The notes below the pieces were generated by a model, which saw only the letters and a list, made by a program, of their open reading frames with translations, was not told where the DNA came from and ran no database searches. Shown piece by piece: positions 35,679-45,357 of a stretch of 64,000 nt of DNA. The DNA comes from Bacterioplanoides pacificum (GTDB lineage Bacteria; Pseudomonadota; Gammaproteobacteria; Pseudomonadales; Oceanobacteraceae). The stretch spans positions 1 through 64,000 of the forward strand of contig NZ_JBHRYB010000003.1 of assembly GCF_042648445.1 (NCBI RefSeq), given 5' to 3'. The translations under genes and the position numbers were made by a program. The stretch's first letter is position 1. Every line of letters begins with the position of its first letter.

Positions 35679-36824
35679 TCACTCAGCAGGTAAAAACAGC
35701 GCCAGCAACTCATTCAGATATTGCTGGCCTTTTTCCGTCGCCCGGATGCCTTTATCCAGTTGCAACAACCCCAGCTGCTGAGCCCGCTGTAATGGCTCAG
35801 CCACAGCCGCCAGCGTCAGCCCGGTACGGGCTTCAAAATCTTCCACCCGAATCCCCTGGCGCAACCGTAATGCGTTCATCAGGCATTCCAGCCCGATATC
35901 ATCCGGATCGATGGTTTGTTTACCCGCCAGAAACGCCTTATCCGGCGCCAGGTAGTCTTTTGGCAGGCGGGTTTTATGGGTCCGCAAAATGGTATTGGCA
36001 TCCGCCAGCGTAATTTTGCCATGTGCGCCGGCACCAATACCGAGGTAATCGCCAAACTGCCAATAGTTCAGATTGTGCCGCGATGCCCGTCCTGGCTGAC
36101 AAAAGGCAGAAATTTCATAGTGTTCAAAACCGTGTTCTGCCAGCAATGCCAGCCCGGCTTCCTGAATATCCCACAGGGTATCATCCTGAGGTAATAACGG
36201 TGGCCGCTTATAAAATTCGGTATTGGGTTCAATGGTCAGCTGATACCAGGACAAATGCTGAGGTTCAAACGCCAGTGCGGTACGCAGATCGTGTAATGCC
36301 TGGCCGACGGTTTGTCCTGGCAAGCCGTGCATCAGGTCGATATTAAAATTATCGAAGCCGGCTTTACGGGCTTTGCTGATGGCCGTTTTGGCCTGCTCAC
36401 TGTCGTGCACCCGGCCCAGCTGCTGCAAATGGCCGGGGTTAAAACTCTGTACCCCGATGCTCAGGCGGTTAATGCCGAGGCTGCGGTAAGCGGCAAATTT
36501 TTTCGCTTCAAAGGTACCCGGATTAGCTTCCAGGGTAATTTCAATATCATCGGCAAAGGTCAGCCGCTGACGCAACTCACGAAACAGTTTTTCGTAGGCC
36601 CGGGCCGACAATAAACTGGGGGTACCACCACCGATAAAAATACTCTGCAGCGGCCGCCCCTGTAGCCAGTGTTTATCCTGCTCCAGATCCGCTATCAGAG
36701 CGTCCACGTATTGTCGTTCCGGCAGATTGTCATCGGCCTTATGGGAATTAAAATCACAATAAGGGCACTTACGGATGCACCAGGGAACGTGGATATACAA
36801 ACTGAGAGGCGGTAGCCGGAGCAT
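35679..36824 (-). CDS. hemW: Heme chaperone HemW (radical SAM, HemN-like)
   Basis: HemW is a radical-SAM family protein that binds heme and is thought to deliver it to membrane cytochromes; it is not itself a coproporphyrinogen oxidase. The 381-residue product has CIRKCPYC (the CxxxCxxC cluster), GGGTPS and HNLNYW. The conserved Cys after the cluster that marks true HemN differs, supporting the HemW class. It follows a coiled-coil gene by 14 bases. Confidence 0.93.
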   Translation of the reverse strand: MLRLPPLSLYIHVPWCIRKCPYCDFNSHKADDNLPERQYVDALIADLEQDKHWLQGRPLQSIFIGGGTPSLLSARAYEKLFRELRQRLTFADDIEITLEANPGTFEAKKFAAYRSLGINRLSIGVQSFNPGHLQQLGRVHDSEQAKTAISKARKAGFDNFNIDLMHGLPGQTVGQALHDLRTALAFEPQHLSWYQLTIEPNTEFYKRPPLLPQDDTLWDIQEAGLALLAEHGFEHYEISAFCQPGRASRHNLNYWQFGDYLGIGAGAHGKITLADANTILRTHKTRLPKDYLAPDKAFLAGKQTIDPDDIGLECLMNALRLRQGIRVEDFEARTGLTLAAVAEPLQRAQQLGLLQLDKGIRATEKGQQYLNELLALFLPAE

Positions 36825-36838
36825 GGTCAGAGGTTTCC

Positions 36839-37327
36839 TCAGGCGACGTTGGCAGCGTCGTTACTTTCCGCGCTGTTTTGCAGTTCAGCCCGGTCGAGTA
36901 CTTCAAGAATGGACGCCGCTTTGCTGGCCCAGTCATTTTTTTCCTGAGTCAGGCGTTCAACTTCCTGCTTCAGGGTTTCGTTTTCACTGACGAAGGTTTG
37001 TTTTTCCTCCATCAGGCGGGCTTTTTCATCCTGCACCTGAGTACGCTGCTCAAGCAGTTTTTCAATCTGTTGCTGCAGCTCATCACGCTGCTGCTGCCAG
37101 ACTTCTTTTTCGTGTTGCAGTGCTTTTATTTCTTCTTTGCTGTCCTGCAGATCGCTGCGCAGTGTCAGTCGTTCTGCATCACTTTCAATCAGTTGTTCAT
37201 TACTGCTTTTCAGTTGCTGACGTTGTTCTGTCAGTTCCTGCTGTAAATCCTCCACCGAACAAATGGTGTTCAGAATTTTATTTTCTAGCTGCTCTAAAAT
37301 ATCCACAAATGTCTCTTCTGTAATCAT
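36839..37327 (-). CDS. Coiled-coil protein between rdgB and hemW
   Basis: A 162-residue protein that is almost entirely heptad repeat (about residues 10-145), rich in Glu, Gln and Leu. It has no signal peptide or membrane segment. It starts MITEETFVDILEQLENKIL and ends in an acidic/Ala tail. It lies 10 bases after rdgB and 14 before hemW, so it is one operon with them. The function is unknown; such proteins in this position are usually hypothetical. Confidence 0.75.
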   Translation of the reverse strand: MITEETFVDILEQLENKILNTICSVEDLQQELTEQRQQLKSSNEQLIESDAERLTLRSDLQDSKEEIKALQHEKEVWQQQRDELQQQIEKLLEQRTQVQDEKARLMEEKQTFVSENETLKQEVERLTQEKNDWASKAASILEVLDRAELQNSAESNDAANVA

Positions 37328-37337
37328 ACTAACGGTA

Positions 37338-37958
37338 CTAAAACCGGATGTTTTCCGTCAGCTTATTCATGGCCACACCCCGGTGCGAGATGCGGTTTTT
37401 CTGCTCTTTGGTTAATGCCGCAGCCGTGCATTGCTCACTGTCGACATAAAATAACGGATCATAACCAAAACCCTCATTGCCATCCGGCTGAAGCACAATG
37501 CGCCCTTCCCAGCTGCCCTGAAATACCTGCGGTGTCGGATCATCAGCATGCCGCAAATACACCAGCACACACTGAAACCGCGCGTTGCGCTGCTCGCTGG
37601 CGATTCCCGTCAGTGCCTGTAATAACATGGCATTGTTCGCAGCATCCCCCTGTTCCGTTCCCTGGTAACCACACCGTTGTGCATAACGGGCGCTGTAAAT
37701 ACCCGGGGCACCGTTAAGGGCATCCACTTCAATACCGGAATCATCCGCCAGTGCCGGCAGGCCGGTCTGACGAGAGGCATTACGGGCTTTGAGAATGGCA
37801 TTTTCCACAAAACTGAGGCCTGTTTCTTCGGCCTCGTGCACGTTTAACTGATTTTGTGGAATAATTTCGATTGGCTGATCATTAAAATGACGGCTGAACA
37901 TGGCAGAAAATTCACGTAATTTTCCGGCATTGCCGCTGGCAAGAACAATTTTTTTCAT
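37338..37958 (-). CDS. rdgB: XTP/dITP pyrophosphatase (HAM1 family)
   Basis: RdgB hydrolyses non-canonical purine triphosphates (dITP, XTP) to the monophosphate, keeping them out of DNA and RNA. The 206-residue product has the N-terminal loop VLASGNAGKLREF and the catalytic region ETGLSFVENAILKARNAS. The core ADDSGIEVDALNGAPGIYSARYA follows, and the SHRGVAM C terminus completes it. Ordered metX-metW-DUF4426-rdgB as in Pseudomonas. Confidence 0.97.
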   Translation of the reverse strand: MKKIVLASGNAGKLREFSAMFSRHFNDQPIEIIPQNQLNVHEAEETGLSFVENAILKARNASRQTGLPALADDSGIEVDALNGAPGIYSARYAQRCGYQGTEQGDAANNAMLLQALTGIASEQRNARFQCVLVYLRHADDPTPQVFQGSWEGRIVLQPDGNEGFGYDPLFYVDSEQCTAAALTKEQKNRISHRGVAMNKLTENIRF

Positions 37959-37973
37959 GGCTACCTGGTCGGG

Positions 37974-38420
37974 CTATTCCTGATAAAAACGCTGGCTGAA
38001 CTTCACATCAAACGTCCGCTTCTGGCCGTCCGGTGTTACCTTAAGATTCAGGTTATACATATCTTCATCATCAAAGCGGAAAGTGGTGATGTAATACACC
38101 GCATTACTTTCTTTAACCTGTTTAAACTGTAGCGTTTTAGCCTGGCCAATCAGATTACGCAACTGACCTTCCACACGACCGCTGACCGGTTTTGCCAGTT
38201 CTCCTTTTGCCGCTTTTTTCAGGATAGAAACACTCAGATAACCGAGCGAACCGGAACGGGTAATATCATATGCCTTAGCGACTTCAGGCGTCAGAAAAGT
38301 GGAGTTCAGACCAATGTAATGGACTTCATAGTCACCAAACACCTGTTTTTGTTCACCGTTGTCCCGTGCCAGGCTCAGGGCCGACAGCAATGTCAGGGCA
38401 ATTGTCATCAGAACTTTCAT
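37974..38420 (-). CDS. DUF4426-type periplasmic protein
   Basis: A 148-residue protein from the ATG at 38420 (MKVLMTIALTLLSALSLARD), preceded by GGAGGTAAG. A signal peptide of about 17-19 residues leads to a beta-rich domain (YEVHYIGLNSTFLTPEVAKAY; GYLSVSILKK) typical of DUF4426. The role is unknown. It lies between metW and rdgB in a conserved neighbourhood. Confidence 0.8.
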   Translation of the reverse strand: MKVLMTIALTLLSALSLARDNGEQKQVFGDYEVHYIGLNSTFLTPEVAKAYDITRSGSLGYLSVSILKKAAKGELAKPVSGRVEGQLRNLIGQAKTLQFKQVKESNAVYYITTFRFDDEDMYNLNLKVTPDGQKRTFDVKFSQRFYQE

Positions 38421-38424
38421 AAGC

Positions 38425-39042
38425 TTACCTCCGGGTAATATGGTAAACGGCGATTTCTCCCAGCATGGCTGGCCAGAGACGAATCGTCCAGTGATGTTTA
38501 TGATTGTCATCCACTACCGTCTTATTGAGTATTTTGATGTTTTTTTCGCGGCACAGAATTTCAAAATCGCGGAACGTACACATATGGATGTTGGGCGTGT
38601 CGTACCAGTTATACGGCAGGGTTTCTGACATTGGCATGCGGCCTTTCAGCAGCAGGTAAAAGCGGGTGCGCCAGTAACCGAAGTTAGGAAATGTCACAAT
38701 CGCTTCTTTACCGATCCGTAACATCTCATCCAGCAGCAGATCCGGGCGCTCAACCGCCTGCAGCGCCTGGGTCATAATCACGGTATCGATGCTGCCGTCT
38801 TCAAAGTTATTCAGGCCTTTATCGAGATCCTGTTCAATCACATTCACGCCATTGCGGATACAGGCGGTGATATTGTCGGGATTAATCTCCAGGCCATAAC
38901 CACGAACATTTTTATGCTGCTGCAGGTATTTCAGTAACGAGCCGTCACCACAGCCCAGATCAAGTACCTGACTGCCCGGTTTTACGCCGTGCTGAATCAG
39001 CGCGTGATCATCACGCAGGTTGTCAAAATCGTGATTATTCAT
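38425..39042 (-). CDS. metW: MetW, methyltransferase-fold partner of MetX
   Basis: MetW has a class I SAM-methyltransferase fold (VLDLGCGDGSLLKYL near residue 30) and, in several proteobacteria, acts with MetX in homoserine acylation. The 205-residue product begins MNNHDFDNLRDDHALIQHGV. Its ATG overlaps the metX stop by four bases, a translationally coupled pair. The exact biochemical part played by MetW varies among species. Confidence 0.95.
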   Translation of the reverse strand: MNNHDFDNLRDDHALIQHGVKPGSQVLDLGCGDGSLLKYLQQHKNVRGYGLEINPDNITACIRNGVNVIEQDLDKGLNNFEDGSIDTVIMTQALQAVERPDLLLDEMLRIGKEAIVTFPNFGYWRTRFYLLLKGRMPMSETLPYNWYDTPNIHMCTFRDFEILCREKNIKILNKTVVDDNHKHHWTIRLWPAMLGEIAVYHITRR

Positions 39043-40199
39043 GCCCCACCTCCGGTTGGAATATCAGCCGCAACGCGTTGCATATAGGCAGAAAAAATAT
39101 CCAGATAACGCGGAATCGGTAACAGGAAAGCATCGTGACCATTGTCCGATTCGATGCAGGCGTAACTGACGTTTTTATCGGCGTGAATCAGAGCATCGAC
39201 TATTTCCTGTGAGCGCTCCGGAGAAAAACGCCAGTCTGTGGTAAAAGACAGCACCAGAAACTCGCAGCGGGCGTGGCTCAGACACTGCACCAGATCGTTA
39301 TCGTAATCCGCCGCCGGATCAAAATAATCCAGTGCTTTGGTCATTAACATATAGGTGTTGGCATCAAACCGGGTGGAAAACTTTTCCCCCTGATAATGCA
39401 GATAACTTTCCACCTGGAATTCCGGTGCAAAGCTGTAATTCAGTTTGCCTTCTTTTAACTCCCGGCCAAATTTCTGCTTCATGGCATCATCCGACAGATA
39501 GGTCAGATGACCTAACATGCGGGCCTGCATCAGGCCGGTTTTCGGCAGCGTGTTATGCTCCAGATAGTTACCATCGTGAAATTCCGGATCCTTGGCAATC
39601 GCCTGACGTGCCACTTCGTTAAAGGCGATATTCTGCGCTGATAATTTTGGCGCCGAAGCAATAACAACAGCGTGACGCAGGCGCTCCGGATACTGGATCG
39701 ACCAGCGTAATACCTGCATGCCTCCCAGACTGCCACCCACCACAGCGGCCCACTGCTGAATACCCAGCACATCCGCCAGCCGGGCCTGCGACGTTACCCA
39801 GTCACGTACCGCCACAATCGGGAATTCCGGCCCCCAGGGTTTGCCGCTGTCGGGATTAATACTGATCGGCCCGCTGGAGCCTGAGCAGCCACCAAGATTG
39901 TTCAGCGCCACCACAAAAAAACGGTTGGTATCAATGGCTTTACCCGGGCCAATAGCACTGTCCCACCAGCCTGGCTTGTTATCCTCCATGCTGTGATAAC
40001 CCGCGGCGTGATGATCGCCGCTGAGGGCATGACAAATTAAAACCGCATTGGATTTATCGGCGTTTAACTCCCCGTAGGTTTCATACACCAGATCATAGCT
40101 CGGTAATACCCGGCCGCTGCGCAACGTAAGCGGCTGATCAAAGTGATGAATCTGAGGAGTCACCAATCCAACTGAATCGTTGGGGATTTGTTCCGGCAT
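39039..40199 (-). CDS. metX: Homoserine O-acyltransferase MetX
   Basis: MetX, an alpha/beta-hydrolase, transfers an acyl group to homoserine in methionine synthesis. The 386-residue product has the nucleophile motif GGSLGGMQVLRW and the Asp-His partners near the C terminus (SDNGHDAFLLP). The LICHALSGDHHAAGYH region is typical. In many gammaproteobacteria with metW the acyl donor is succinyl-CoA, elsewhere acetyl-CoA; the sequence alone cannot settle which. I saw no SAM riboswitch in the 88-base upstream gap. Confidence 0.95.
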   Translation of the reverse strand: MPEQIPNDSVGLVTPQIHHFDQPLTLRSGRVLPSYDLVYETYGELNADKSNAVLICHALSGDHHAAGYHSMEDNKPGWWDSAIGPGKAIDTNRFFVVALNNLGGCSGSSGPISINPDSGKPWGPEFPIVAVRDWVTSQARLADVLGIQQWAAVVGGSLGGMQVLRWSIQYPERLRHAVVIASAPKLSAQNIAFNEVARQAIAKDPEFHDGNYLEHNTLPKTGLMQARMLGHLTYLSDDAMKQKFGRELKEGKLNYSFAPEFQVESYLHYQGEKFSTRFDANTYMLMTKALDYFDPAADYDNDLVQCLSHARCEFLVLSFTTDWRFSPERSQEIVDALIHADKNVSYACIESDNGHDAFLLPIPRYLDIFSAYMQRVAADIPTGGGA

Positions 40200-40287
40200 G
40201 ACTAAGCAATCCGTACTGACAGTGACAAAGCAGCGATTTTATCAGGCAACGTATCGGTTGTAGAGTAAGCCGCCGGGTTTCTCTGTT

Positions 40288-40776
40288 TTAATCGGTCGCC
40301 GGGCGATACCGGGCCGCGGAAATAAACTGGCCAAAGGACTCACACCAGATAATAACGCTGTTAAACCGCGCCAATTCAATCTGTTCGGGCAACGGCAGAA
40401 TAAAGCGGTCGAAGGTACGTACATCTCCCACTTTTACCATGCTGGATTTCAGCCGTAAAAAATCGGCTTCGGTTTCGACAAACTGCGGCGACAAATACAG
40501 TTTGTAGTCCGGGCCGGGCGCGATAGCACCGTCAAAGGCGATAAAATCATCCGCCAGCCGCAGGGTGCCTTCCGCCCAGTGCAGCCAGTCGCTGTCCTGT
40601 AAATCACGCTCCATGCGGGCAACATAACGGGCCTGAGTGGCACTGCGCATCATCGCCAGTGGCGCTGGCGACGCCGGTGCCGTCAGAATCGGCAAGGTAT
40701 AAATGCCCAGCGCAAACCCCAGCGCTGCCAGCAGCAGGTGGCTGAGCAGCAGCAATGGCCAGATCAATCGTTTCAT
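40288..40776 (-). CDS. DM13-domain lipoprotein-like or membrane protein
   Basis: A 162-residue protein with an N-terminal membrane segment (about residues 3-28) and a C-terminal DM13 domain. The GTLRLADDFIAFDGA start of the domain and FNSVIIWCESFGQFISAA end are family text. DM13 domains are thought to take part in electron transfer or redox reactions; the conserved Cys is in IIWCESF. The gene lies between the ThrE-like gene (15 bases) and metX. Confidence 0.75.
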   Translation of the reverse strand: MKRLIWPLLLLSHLLLAALGFALGIYTLPILTAPASPAPLAMMRSATQARYVARMERDLQDSDWLHWAEGTLRLADDFIAFDGAIAPGPDYKLYLSPQFVETEADFLRLKSSMVKVGDVRTFDRFILPLPEQIELARFNSVIIWCESFGQFISAARYRPATD

Positions 40777-40791
40777 CGACGCTTCCCCTTG

Positions 40792-42018
40792 TTACAGCGT
40801 GCGCCGTGGCGGCATCAGTACATTGGCAAAAATCAGCCCGGCCACCAGCGACATAAAAATCAGAAACACCTGTGACCCCAGGTGGGTTTGTTTCAGCATC
40901 ATTTCACCGGTGATCATAGCGTTCAGACCGATATAAGACTTACTGCCCGGCACCAGAATCACAATGCCCTGCAACAAGGCAATGGACGCCGGAGCATTCA
41001 TCCAGCGCGAATACAGACTGGCGTACAGGCCCACCGCCAGGGCACCAAAAAACACACTGATGGAATTCCCAAAATATTTGCCTGCCAGTGCCGCCACCGA
41101 AAACGCAATGGCGCCGGCCAGAATGCCCCAGAAGGCATCTTTCAGCCGTGCTTTAAAGACAATCACCAGCGCCATCGACAACACCGGCACCGATCCCCAG
41201 GGGGCCCAGTCCGGCAGCGCTGCCGGCTCCAGGTACACCACCGGGCCGACCAGTGCTTTGCCAATCGCCATCCCCAGCACAGCACCAAAATACAGCTTAA
41301 ACAGCAACATCATGGCATCCATCACCCGTGCAGTACCTGAGATCAGGTCGCGCGCTGCCAGTTCCGACAAACCAATCGTCAGTGCCAGCCCGGGGACAAA
41401 AATAATCAGCCCGGATAAAATCACCACCGGAATATTAATGCCGGCATCCAGCACCGCAATCAGGCAGGCCAATACACCACAGGCAATGGCCGACAGCGGC
41501 TCCAGCATTTCGCTGGTACGTGGCGAACGTTCAGCCAGATACACAAAGCCATACACCATCAGCCCCAATAACGCCGACCACAACACATCGTTCCAGCTGG
41601 TTTGCATCAACATGGCAAACGCCGCCGCCGCCGCGGTAAACGCCGAGCCACTGAGCAGAGCGCCATAAGGGTTGGGCCGGCTTTCGATATCCTGCAGGCG
41701 TGCCATGGCGTCGTTCAGGTCACGCTGACCGGTGGTTAATTCATCCACCAGCTCATCACAACGGGCCAGCGAACCGAGATCAAGCTCACCGGGTTTTACC
41801 CGGGCAATATGGTTATATTCCTGATCATTTTCGCGCTGCAGTACAAAGGTCATGGTGGTGGGGGTAATCAGGAAATAGCCTTCCAGCCCCAGTGTCGCGG
41901 CCACATTACGCAGGTGGGATTCCAGCCGGTAAGCCGGGGTACCAAACTTGTGCAATGCCTTGCCCAGTTTGATAATAAATTTTCGTTTAATGAGGAACTC
42001 GTCTTCGTTCACCGCCAC
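40792..42018 (-). CDS. Threonine/serine exporter family (ThrE-like) membrane protein
   Basis: A 408-residue inner-membrane protein combining both ThrE-type halves in one chain. The N-terminal DUF1212-like domain carries YFLITPTTMTFVLQ and the LDLGSLARCDELVDEL region. The C-terminal half (GAIAFSVAALAGKYFG, then NAPASIALLQGIVILVPGSKSYIGL) is ThrE_2-like. About ten membrane segments are visible. Homologues export threonine and serine in Corynebacterium and Saccharomyces; the substrate here is unproven. Confidence 0.88.
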   Translation of the reverse strand: MAVNEDEFLIKRKFIIKLGKALHKFGTPAYRLESHLRNVAATLGLEGYFLITPTTMTFVLQRENDQEYNHIARVKPGELDLGSLARCDELVDELTTGQRDLNDAMARLQDIESRPNPYGALLSGSAFTAAAAAFAMLMQTSWNDVLWSALLGLMVYGFVYLAERSPRTSEMLEPLSAIACGVLACLIAVLDAGINIPVVILSGLIIFVPGLALTIGLSELAARDLISGTARVMDAMMLLFKLYFGAVLGMAIGKALVGPVVYLEPAALPDWAPWGSVPVLSMALVIVFKARLKDAFWGILAGAIAFSVAALAGKYFGNSISVFFGALAVGLYASLYSRWMNAPASIALLQGIVILVPGSKSYIGLNAMITGEMMLKQTHLGSQVFLIFMSLVAGLIFANVLMPPRRTL

Positions 42019-42079
42019 TGGCCATCACTCAGTTAATTAAGCGGCAATTGTAGTCCAGCAGCCGCGCACTTAGCGCGTT

Positions 42080-42817
42080 TTATTTTGTTTCGCCGGCCAG
42101 CTGGTTATCCATTTCGTCGATTGCCAGCTGCATCCGCTGACGACACTGCTCAGCCAGGTTTTTCACATCCGCTTCGCCCAGGCCATCAGTCGGCACCGGG
42201 TCCAGAAAACTCACCAGACACTGGCCCGCCTGCCAGCGGCCGGGGTCGATGTTTTTATCCGAACTGGAAAACACGATCGGCACCACCGGCAGACCGGATT
42301 CAATCGCCAGGGCAAAAGCGCCGGACTTAAACGGCATCAGCCCGCGTCCGCGACTGCGGGTGCCTTCAGGAAAGATATACACAGAACATTGCCGCTGGCG
42401 CACCTGACGTGCCACCTGAGCCATGGTTTCCCAGGCTTTGGCTTTGTTTTTACGGTCAATAAACAGATTACCGGCAAGCCAGAAAGCGGTACCGAAAACC
42501 GGGATGTATTTCAGCGTGCTTTTACCCAGAAAAAATGTATTCCCCGGCATACGTGCGGTCACGGTAAACACATCCAGGTTATCCTGATGGTTCGAGATAT
42601 ACACCGCCGGCTGGTCATCACTGAGACGGTTATTTCGTACCACCCGTAAACGAATACCCAGCAGATAACGTCCGAGACTCATCAGCCAGGAACCATCACG
42701 GGTATTGTTACGGTGAAACGGCCGCAGCATACAAAACGGAATAACCACGGCACACACCAGCAGGAAATACAGGGTCAGCAGCACGACTCGGGCATAAAAC
42801 AGCATAGGACTTCTCAT
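42080..42817 (-). CDS. Lysophospholipid/1-acylglycerol-3-phosphate acyltransferase (PlsC family)
   Basis: A membrane-associated acyltransferase of 245 residues. It has an N-terminal membrane segment, the catalytic NHQDNLDVF (NHxxxxD motif, near residue 74) and the FPEGTRSRGRGLMPFK motif. It likely acylates lysophosphatidic acid to phosphatidic acid. It could be a second PlsC paralogue beside a housekeeping one elsewhere. The ATG at 42817 has a GAAGAA site. Confidence 0.9.
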   Translation of the reverse strand: MRSPMLFYARVVLLTLYFLLVCAVVIPFCMLRPFHRNNTRDGSWLMSLGRYLLGIRLRVVRNNRLSDDQPAVYISNHQDNLDVFTVTARMPGNTFFLGKSTLKYIPVFGTAFWLAGNLFIDRKNKAKAWETMAQVARQVRQRQCSVYIFPEGTRSRGRGLMPFKSGAFALAIESGLPVVPIVFSSSDKNIDPGRWQAGQCLVSFLDPVPTDGLGEADVKNLAEQCRQRMQLAIDEMDNQLAGETK

Positions 42818-42922
42818 TATTCTTCTTCAGCCCCGTCCCTGTGGCCGTCACAATTCTGTAATTATTTGATTTTCAACGCATTCAGGCAAGCCTTAGCGGC
42901 AGATTCTGTTGTGCCATAAACG

Positions 42923-42950
42923 AAAAAGACAGGCATTGGCCTGTCTTTTT
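42923..42950 (-). terminator. Bidirectional intrinsic terminator after ilvA
   Basis: GACAGGC and GCCTGTC (42928-42934, 42939-42945) with loop ATTG form a 7-bp stem flanked by AAAAA and TTTTT, so it can act on both strands. It ends ilvA transcription before the acyltransferase gene. Confidence 0.88.
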
Positions 42951-42978
42951 TATGTGCTTAACTCAGCGGTCAAGGCGA

Positions 42979-44508
42979 TCAGCGTAAAAACAGCTGATAC
43001 GCCTCGTTATTGGTTTCATCCCAGAAGCGGTACCCCAGCTCGTTCAGATAACCTTCCAGTTGCGGCACTTTGTCATTCGGCACCTGCATACCCACCAGCA
43101 CCCGGCCATAGGCGGCGCCGTGATTGCGGTAATGAAACAGTGAGATATTAAAACGTTTACCCAGCTTCTTCAGGAAGTTCAGTAACGCCCCCGGACGTTC
43201 CGGAAATTCAAACCGGTATACCCGTTCATCATTCACTGAGTCCGGCGCATGGCCACCCACCATATGGCGAATATGATACTTGGCTATTTCGTTATCGGTG
43301 ATATCCATCACCGGGTAACCGTCTGACTGCAACTCACTGAGTAACGCCTGGCGGGCATTGGCTTCATCGCTGACTTTTACCCCGACATAGATACGTGCTT
43401 TGTCGTCATCACCATAACGGTAGTTAAACTCGGTGATCGGGCGTTTTCCCAGCAGGCTGCAGAACTTCTGGAAGCTGCCGGCTTGTTCCGGAATGGTCAC
43501 CGCCAGAATCACTTCCCGGCCTTCACCGATCTCCGCCACTTCGGAGATATAACGCAGGCGATCGAAGTTCACATTGGCACCGCTCAGGATGGCAACAAAG
43601 TTATGATCTTCGCAGCTTTCCCGCTCGATGTACTTTTTCATACCGGCCACGGCCAGCGCTCCCGCCGGTTCACACACCGCCCGGGTATCGTCAAAGATGT
43701 CTTTAATCGCCGCGCAGATTTCATCCGGCGTGACCGTCAGACAATCATCGATATGATCCTTGCAGACCTGCCAGGTGTTTTCGCCGATCTGGGCCACGGC
43801 CACACCATCGGCAAAAATACCCACCTGATCGAGCACCACCCGTTCACCTTCGGCTTTGGCCGCCGCCAGGCAGGCAGATTCCGTGCTTTCGACCGAAATA
43901 ACTTTCACTTCCGGACGCAGCGCTTTGATATATGCAGCCACACCGGCTGCCAGGCCACCGCCACCAACCGGTACAAACACCGCATCGATGGGCTGGCGCA
44001 TCTGCCGCAGAATTTCCATGCCGATGGTTCCCTGGCCGGCAATGGTGTCCGGGTCATCGTACGGATGGATATAGGTCATGCCTTTTTCTTCCACCAGCTT
44101 CTGCGAATACGCAAAGGCATCATCAAACGCATCGCCGTGTAAAACCACCTTGGCGCCCCGGGCTTTTACCGACTTCACCTTAATTTCCGGGGTCGTACGC
44201 GGCATCACGATGGTGGCTTTAATACCCAGTTCTTTCGCGGCCAGTGCCAGACCCTGAGCGTGATTACCGGCAGAAGCGGCTACCACACCGGCAGCTTTTT
44301 CTTCTTCGTTAAGCTGGCTGACCTTGTTATAAGCGCCACGAATCTTAAACGAATATACCGGCTGTTCGTCTTCACGTTTCAGCCAGATCTGATTACCCAG
44401 GCGCTCGGTCAGAAAGGGCGCAATATGCAGCGGTGTCTCGATAGCAACATCGTAGACCCGGGCACTGAGTATTTTTTTCAGATAATCGTTTAATAATGGA
44501 TTCGACAT
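42979..44508 (-). CDS. ilvA: Threonine ammonia-lyase (biosynthetic)
   Basis: IlvA deaminates threonine to 2-oxobutyrate, the first step of isoleucine synthesis. The 509-residue product is the long biosynthetic form. The PLP lysine lies in YSFKIRGAYNK near residue 54, followed by SAGNHAQG and GGGGLAAG. Two ACT-like regulatory domains at the C terminus (about residues 325-509) fit isoleucine inhibition and valine activation. It is divergent from rpiA, an order conserved in Pseudomonas. Confidence 0.97.
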   Translation of the reverse strand: MSNPLLNDYLKKILSARVYDVAIETPLHIAPFLTERLGNQIWLKREDEQPVYSFKIRGAYNKVSQLNEEEKAAGVVAASAGNHAQGLALAAKELGIKATIVMPRTTPEIKVKSVKARGAKVVLHGDAFDDAFAYSQKLVEEKGMTYIHPYDDPDTIAGQGTIGMEILRQMRQPIDAVFVPVGGGGLAAGVAAYIKALRPEVKVISVESTESACLAAAKAEGERVVLDQVGIFADGVAVAQIGENTWQVCKDHIDDCLTVTPDEICAAIKDIFDDTRAVCEPAGALAVAGMKKYIERESCEDHNFVAILSGANVNFDRLRYISEVAEIGEGREVILAVTIPEQAGSFQKFCSLLGKRPITEFNYRYGDDDKARIYVGVKVSDEANARQALLSELQSDGYPVMDITDNEIAKYHIRHMVGGHAPDSVNDERVYRFEFPERPGALLNFLKKLGKRFNISLFHYRNHGAAYGRVLVGMQVPNDKVPQLEGYLNELGYRFWDETNNEAYQLFLR

Positions 44509-44633
44509 GAGTTGGCCGTTTTAACAGAAGTTTTTAGACACTTTTTCATTTAACGGGGCGCATTGTACCCCATCAATGCATATAATTCCCCGCATCAACA
44601 CCCCTTAAGCGAATGATCACGAGCGTACATCCC

Positions 44634-45305
44634 ATGAATCAGGACGAACTGAAACGCGCCGTTGGCGAAGCCGCGGTCCAACATATTCTGCCCCGGCTGG
44701 AAAAAGACAGCATTATCGGCGTCGGCACCGGTTCAACCGCCAACTGCTTTATTGATGCACTGGCGCAACATAAACATCTGTTTGAAGGGGCGGTGGCCAG
44801 CTCGGAAGCATCGGCTCAGCGGCTGCGTGATCATGGCATTGAGGTATTCGACCTGAATCAGGTCGCCGGCTTCGATTTTTATATCGATGGCGCTGATGAA
44901 ATTAACAATAATCTCGAAATGATTAAAGGGGGCGGTGCCGCATTAACCCGGGAAAAGATTGTTGCAGCCGTGGCCCGTGAATTTATATGCGTCGCCGACG
45001 AAAGCAAACTGGTCGATACGATGGGCGATTTCCCACTGCCGGTGGAAGTGATTCCCATGGCCCGTTCTTACGTCGCCCGGGAGCTGGTCAAGCTCGGTGG
45101 CGATCCGGTCTACCGCACCGGAGTGGTCACCGATAACGGCAACCATATTCTCGACGTACATAATCTGCGCATCGCTTCACCGATAGAACTGGAAAGCAAA
45201 ATCAATCAGATCACCGGCGTGGTCACCAATGGTTTATTCGCGCTGCGGCCGGCCAACGTGTTATTACTGGGCACCCAGGATGGCGTAAAAACCATCAGCC
45301 AATAA
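44634..45305 (+). CDS. rpiA: Ribose-5-phosphate isomerase A
   Basis: RpiA interconverts ribose 5-phosphate and ribulose 5-phosphate in the pentose phosphate pathway. The start at 44634 (MNQDELKRAVGEAA, 223 residues) lines up with the E. coli start MTQDELKKAVG; the ATG at 44613 would add seven residues. Motifs IGVGTGSTA, YIDGADEIN and IKGGGAALTREKI are intact. A TATAAT at 44581-44586 may be its -10 box, but no good -35 is paired with it. Confidence 0.96.
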   Translation: MNQDELKRAVGEAAVQHILPRLEKDSIIGVGTGSTANCFIDALAQHKHLFEGAVASSEASAQRLRDHGIEVFDLNQVAGFDFYIDGADEINNNLEMIKGGGAALTREKIVAAVAREFICVADESKLVDTMGDFPLPVEVIPMARSYVARELVKLGGDPVYRTGVVTDNGNHILDVHNLRIASPIELESKINQITGVVTNGLFALRPANVLLLGTQDGVKTISQ

Positions 45306-45357
45306 TCCACTTACCGCAGGCGGCACAGCCAACGATCTCTGGCGCAGGGAGCTACCG

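Noticed and set aside
40200..40287. Possible SAM riboswitch before metX
   Set aside because: The 88-base gap shows no conserved riboswitch motif or stem set.
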